A DNA stretch of 64,000 nt, taken from positions 37,638-101,637 of the forward strand of contig NZ_CAWNSW010000161.1 of NCBI RefSeq assembly GCF_963877135.1, read 5' to 3'. The notes beneath the pieces are model-generated. The model saw nothing but the letters and a program-made list of their open reading frames with translations. It searched no databases and had not been told where the DNA came from. Each line of letters begins with the position of its first letter. Positions within the stretch are counted from its first letter, which is position 1. Positions 60,576 through 64,000 of this stretch are shown in pieces. The position numbers and the translations under genes were made by a program. This DNA is from Stenomitos frigidus_A. GTDB taxonomy: Bacteria; Cyanobacteriota; Cyanobacteriia; Leptolyngbyales; Leptolyngbyaceae.

Positions 60576-61697
60576 ATGGTGGACTGTAATCAATCGCCGG
60601 GACACAACTTCTATCGTTCTGACCCCTTTGCCTATTTACTCATTGAAAAGTTACGGTTTTTTCCTCTGGTTGGTGGTCTGTGGTCAATTGCGATCGCTAC
60701 TGGGTTCTATTTATTAATTGCATGGGTTAGCCATACGCTGTGGTCTAAACCAGGGACAGTAGGGCTCCTCCAAGATTGGGTTCCCTGGATTGCAGCAGTA
60801 CTGATTAATCCAGTGGTTGTAGGTTATTACTTGTGGAGTTTTCACGCGATCGATCGCGTAATTCAAGACCTTAAAACATCTAAGGTTGTCGAAATCGAGC
60901 AGGCAGATATTGAACGCGTTACGTCAACGCTTTATCACAAAAAATGGCGTATTTTTTTAGCGCTGGGTAGCGCTGTTGCGTTCAGTGTTGTTGTCTTTGT
61001 CACGCAACCAAGTCTGAAGAAAAGTTGGACAGGTTCGGGCTTCTTGCCCAATTTGGGAATCACTGCCGCCACGTTCATCGTTGTTTATATGGGTAGTATG
61101 CTGGTGCTCAACCTAATCACAAATATACGCATTCTTCACGGCATTTTAAGAAGAAAAAGGTTGAATGTAAATCCGCTTCACCCCGATCGCTGTGGTGGTC
61201 TTAGACCATTGAGCCATTATTCACTTAAAACAGCGTATTTAATTGCCATTATTGGCATTTGGGTCGGCGTTATAGGCTATCAAACGATTACGCAGGGCAA
61301 CAGCCAGAATTATTGGTTTGCCGGTTTGATCTTTTTACTTTACATTTCGCTCTCGATCGCGTGTTTTTTTGGGCCCTTAGTAACCGCTCACAAAGGAATG
61401 GAGCAAGCAAAGGAAGTTCTTCTACATGAGATTGCTCAACAATTTCAAGCAGACTACACACAGATTCGTAACAGTTTGACCGAAGAAGCCGAGCCACTGA
61501 AAAAACGAACCGAAAAAATTCGTGAACTGCGTGCGGTGTATACGCTGACCGATGAGTTTCCCATCTGGCCCTTTGATACACAAACGTTTCGTCGCTATCT
61601 CTTGACAGCACCGACTCCGCTGATTGCGCCATTGCTGGGCTTACTACAAAAGATCCTTAGTGCGCTGCTCAAACACTGGGGCATTAGTTTAGGCTGA
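60576..61697 (+). CDS. Conserved hypothetical multi-helix membrane protein
   Basis: A 373-residue protein with about six membrane helices (GLWSIAIATGFYLLIAWV, WIAAVLINPVVVGYYLW, IFLALGSAVAFSVVVFV, FIVVYMGSMLVLNLITN, AYLIAIIGIWVGVIGY, FAGLIFLLYISLSIACFF) and a cytoplasmic helical tail rich in Glu and Lys (AKEVLLHEIAQQF, ...EEAEPLKKRTEKIREL). HPDRCGGLRPLS between helices 4 and 5 is reminiscent of a loop found in a family of uncharacterised bacterial membrane proteins. No catalytic motif, function unknown. Confidence 0.7.
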   Translation: MVDCNQSPGHNFYRSDPFAYLLIEKLRFFPLVGGLWSIAIATGFYLLIAWVSHTLWSKPGTVGLLQDWVPWIAAVLINPVVVGYYLWSFHAIDRVIQDLKTSKVVEIEQADIERVTSTLYHKKWRIFLALGSAVAFSVVVFVTQPSLKKSWTGSGFLPNLGITAATFIVVYMGSMLVLNLITNIRILHGILRRKRLNVNPLHPDRCGGLRPLSHYSLKTAYLIAIIGIWVGVIGYQTITQGNSQNYWFAGLIFLLYISLSIACFFGPLVTAHKGMEQAKEVLLHEIAQQFQADYTQIRNSLTEEAEPLKKRTEKIRELRAVYTLTDEFPIWPFDTQTFRRYLLTAPTPLIAPLLGLLQKILSALLKHWGISLG

Positions 61698-61733
61698 TGA
61701 TTTTGAGTCAAAGGTTTTAGACTGGCGATCAGT

Positions 61734-63614
61734 TTACGGCTTGAGCTTGAACTCATCAAATTTAATCACCGCAGATTTTGGTTCACGTATATCAAAACGA
61801 TAGCTACTGATCGATCCTGTGCCTGTATCGAAGATGCTGAAGGCCGTGATATCGTTGCTGGCGATGTAGGGCATGGGCTGCTTTTTGGCATCCAGGAGTG
61901 GGGCGATCGTGGGTACGATCGGCTTTAACCCATTCGGATTACCAGTTGCAGCGTACTCTTCCTTATAGCCAGTTGGCACGTTACGCTTTCGATCGCCGAC
62001 AAAAGCACCGTAGGAGTTGCCTACATTAGAGGTTTCTAAAAAGTGCATGCCACTGGGACTCATAAAGCGATTCCATAGGTGCGAATGCCCGTAAAGCACG
62101 AGTTGCACATTCGCTTTTTCGAGTAGTGGCACGACATCGCGAATGATGTAATCGTCCTGCTTGGGATATTCATAATGAATGCCTTTAATGACGGTCTCTT
62201 TGAGGGGTTTAGATGGGTCTATTGGCGCTGGTGGTTGATTGCCTAAAGAAGCAAATCTCCTTGAAGCATCTGGTTTAACCGCTACTTCTTCTGTAGCCAT
62301 TATTTGCACTGGATCAGTGTAGGCAGGAACGATGTTCTCACCTAAAGAATGCGGTGGATGATGGAACATGACCAGCTTATACTTGGCTTGTTTGAACGTT
62401 GGGCTATTGAGTTCTTGTTCTAGCCAGTTGTGTTGAGGGCTGCCTTTAGCGATCGGTTCAAAAAGGTGCTGCCCCCAGCCCCAGTTTTCTCTAGCGTGGG
62501 TATCTTTAATGTCCTGATCCCGTTCCTGATATTTCCCTTTTGCATCGGCTGCAAGGCTGGGTGTACGCCAGACATTGGTAATGTATAAAACCACCAAGCG
62601 CATATCACCAAAGGTCTCTGCGTAATAGCGCTTGCCACCCTGGGGGCTTTGGGGCAACGTGAAAATCTCTTCGTAGGTGTCTGTATTAAACGAATGATCT
62701 TTGACCCATTCCTTGCGCTTGGCTACCAACTCCTTGTCAGTTGCTATCGGGTCGGCAGAACGAGATGCGTTCAGAACGGCATCGTAGAAGGAACCCTCGC
62801 CAACGTTATGCGGTACCGTATTGTAGAACTGCTCGTTGAGAGACTCTTTAGTGGAGAAGCGTCCCATGACTTCGTGGTTACCGATCGCCGTATACATGGG
62901 TGCGTTTTGAATAATGGCTCCACCCTTGTAGCGAGTTTTGATGCCGTTTTTCTCTAGTTCATAACAAGCACGACCTTGCAGGGCTGGAAAGAGAGAGCCA
63001 CCGCATTCGTCATCAAACCATTCGGAGGCGCGATCGGCAACATTGACCAGATCACCCGCAAACAGGACGAGATCGACCTGCCCGATCGTCTCCACCACTT
63101 TTTGCAAATTCGCTGCCACCAGCGGCTTGATTTGATGATCGGAGGTCAGCAAGATCTTGAGTGGTTTTCCGGGTGATGGTTTCGCCGCTAACGTATACGT
63201 TTCGCTGCTTACTGCCATACCATCTTCACGCACACTCGTCACTTGGTATGGTGCAGGCTGATCGGGCTTCAAACCCGTTACTTCGGCTTCGTGCCGCCAG
63301 ATGGGACGAACCGTTAAACCAGAGTACTTTTTAGCCAATTTGGACGCGGCATCTTCGCGAGTGCGGCTGAGCTGCGTGGTATGGGCGATCGCCTTTCGAG
63401 ACAACTCTGCACCATAGGTAACGGTGTGCCTGCTGCCTGCAAAATCGGTGAACCAGACGACGCGCACCGACGACTCGGTGGGCAATTGCAGAAATGGCTC
63501 GGTCAAGAGGGTTGGTTTTGTAGACATGGCAGGGGTTGGAAGCAGAGTCAGGAGGCTGAGCAAGGCTGACAGTGCAGCTATGAGCAGCATACGACTAGGG
63601 AGGCGTTTCAGCAT
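61734..63614 (-). CDS. Secreted metallophosphoesterase
   Basis: A 626-residue calcineurin-like phosphoesterase. Signal peptide MLLIAALSALLSLLTLLPTP, then a fibronectin-type/purple-acid-phosphatase N-terminal domain (residues 30-145). The catalytic domain has TSDHQIKP, VLFAGDLVNVADR (GD-motif), TAIGNHEVMG (GNHE), VMFHHPPHSLG and VLYGHSHLWNRFM (GHxH). These ligands bind a two-metal centre. Full domain set present; probably hydrolyses extracellular phosphate esters. Convergent with the membrane protein gene, 36 bases apart. Confidence 0.9.
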   Translation of the reverse strand: MLKRLPSRMLLIAALSALLSLLTLLPTPAMSTKPTLLTEPFLQLPTESSVRVVWFTDFAGSRHTVTYGAELSRKAIAHTTQLSRTREDAASKLAKKYSGLTVRPIWRHEAEVTGLKPDQPAPYQVTSVREDGMAVSSETYTLAAKPSPGKPLKILLTSDHQIKPLVAANLQKVVETIGQVDLVLFAGDLVNVADRASEWFDDECGGSLFPALQGRACYELEKNGIKTRYKGGAIIQNAPMYTAIGNHEVMGRFSTKESLNEQFYNTVPHNVGEGSFYDAVLNASRSADPIATDKELVAKRKEWVKDHSFNTDTYEEIFTLPQSPQGGKRYYAETFGDMRLVVLYITNVWRTPSLAADAKGKYQERDQDIKDTHARENWGWGQHLFEPIAKGSPQHNWLEQELNSPTFKQAKYKLVMFHHPPHSLGENIVPAYTDPVQIMATEEVAVKPDASRRFASLGNQPPAPIDPSKPLKETVIKGIHYEYPKQDDYIIRDVVPLLEKANVQLVLYGHSHLWNRFMSPSGMHFLETSNVGNSYGAFVGDRKRNVPTGYKEEYAATGNPNGLKPIVPTIAPLLDAKKQPMPYIASNDITAFSIFDTGTGSISSYRFDIREPKSAVIKFDEFKLKP

Positions 63615-63726
63615 GGCTATCTGGACGACATCAAGGGATCAATCAGTTCATGTTCAGACCTCGAAGGTTTTGAACTCGACTTTAGCCATTTGGGCGGAGC
63701 AATAGGCTCCACAAAATGTGAAGAAA

Positions 63727-63766
63727 ATGGAGTCAAGCCAGCACCGAACAATAGGCTTGGCTCCAT
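63727..63766. repeat. Inverted repeat before the transposase remnant
   Basis: ATGGAGTCAAGCC (63727-63739) pairs with GGCTTGGCTCCAT (63754-63766), one mismatch, 14-base loop. It is preceded by another CAATAGGCTCCAC copy. Could be the end of the insertion sequence that contains the broken transposase. Confidence 0.4.
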
Positions 63767-63786
63767 TGTGATTGTTCATTAAACTG

Positions 63787-64000
63787 ATGCTGAGTCTATC
63801 AAAAGAGAGGGCCGAAGTGCTTGCTCCGTTTCCAGTCTTCTTTGTGCCGCAGCGGCGTTGGCAGAAGGGGGCAGTGATGTTGGTGGGAGCCATCCTGTGT
63901 CCAGGCCAGCGCACGGTGAGTCGGGTGTTGCGGGTGCTGGGGTGAGGGCAAGACCGACACTATGGCAACTATACCGGAGGTTGAGTCGCGTGGGGTGGAG
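63787..64000 (+). pseudogene. IS4/IS701-like transposase, N-terminal remnant with stop and frameshift
   Basis: From ATG 63787: MLSLSKERAEVLAPF, PVFFVPQRRWQKGAVML, VGAILCPGQRTVSRVLRVLG, then TGA at 63943-63945. The frame continues as GQDRHYGNY, and a second shift gives YRRLSRVGW to the window edge. The pattern (F...R.W..A..L..GAIL..G.RTV...LR..G......NYHR.L.R..WS) is that of DDE transposases related to IS701. Two lesions in 70 codons mean the copy is dead. The rest is outside the window. Confidence 0.7.

Noticed and set aside
1..64000. tRNA genes
   Set aside because: I looked for T-loop words (GGTTCRAATCC and complement) with matching acceptor stems and found none; a covariance search would be decisive.

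Overview
The window comes from a filamentous cyanobacterium. The evidence is hetR (55583-56491) with a patX-type RGSGR peptide gene just upstream, a fused NADPH-thioredoxin reductase/thioredoxin (NTRC), a CHASE2 kinase with a DUF928 protein, solanesyl diphosphate synthase next to murI, frequent HIP1 octamers (GCGATCGC), and many heptameric short tandem repeats (GCTGACC-type and GTTTTGA-type). No nif or heterocyst-envelope genes are in view, so hetR/patX alone does not show that the organism makes heterocysts. I found no rRNA, tRNA or CRISPR array.

Layout. 1-3.8 kb: two glycosyltransferases, an mnmG remnant, a glutamine amidotransferase and a 1.1 kb non-coding stretch. 3.8-13 kb: a MOSC protein, a TIR-14xWD40 protein, a DUF2330 protein, an RnfD-like protein carrying repeat-derived sequence, an AI-2E family transporter and an AraC regulator. 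13-18.6 kb: a rightward accessory block (azoreductase, DUF1772, ArsR, two SRPBCC/AHSA1 proteins, two VOC proteins, DUF1579, cupin), part of it bracketed by two inverted copies of a MITE-like element. 18.8-21.8 kb: a leftward cbiM-cbiN-cbiQ-cbiO cobalt importer under a cobalamin riboswitch. 21.9-23.6 kb: an amidase remnant, then a rightward DAHP synthase gene preceded by two tandem leader-peptide attenuators. 23.7-30 kb: a small coiled-coil gene, a serine protease/LuxR chimera, dus, and the LPS-export genes lptA-lptB-lptF. 30-41.5 kb: CHASE2 kinase, DUF928 protein, response regulator, a type IV pilin, a giant methyltransferase-TPR-OGT-methyltransferase protein, NTRC and a REC-GAF protein. 42-51 kb: LprI-like protein, nitrilase, antiporter, then amiC-murI-sds. 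50.8-54.4 kb: the conserved trio transglutaminase/alpha-E/circularly permuted ATP-grasp. 54.7-56.5 kb: patX-hetR. 56.5-64 kb: dipeptide epimerase, S41 peptidase, a frameshifted DUF7662 gene, membrane protein, metallophosphoesterase and a broken transposase at the edge.

The strongest novel signal is at 22396-22673. Two short ORFs encode FFFYFWY and WFYGFYFW runs. Each is followed by a mutually exclusive antiterminator/terminator pair, and both lie directly upstream of a DAHP synthase that appears to lack the N-terminal allosteric domain. This is the layout of ribosome-mediated attenuation by aromatic amino acids, in tandem and in a cyanobacterium. Other notable items are the repeat-expanded RnfD-like gene, a repeat insertion inside the B12 riboswitch, the protease/HTH chimera, the inverted MITE pair that interrupts a VOC gene, and a GTA-N8-TAC (NtcA-like) site in front of patX.
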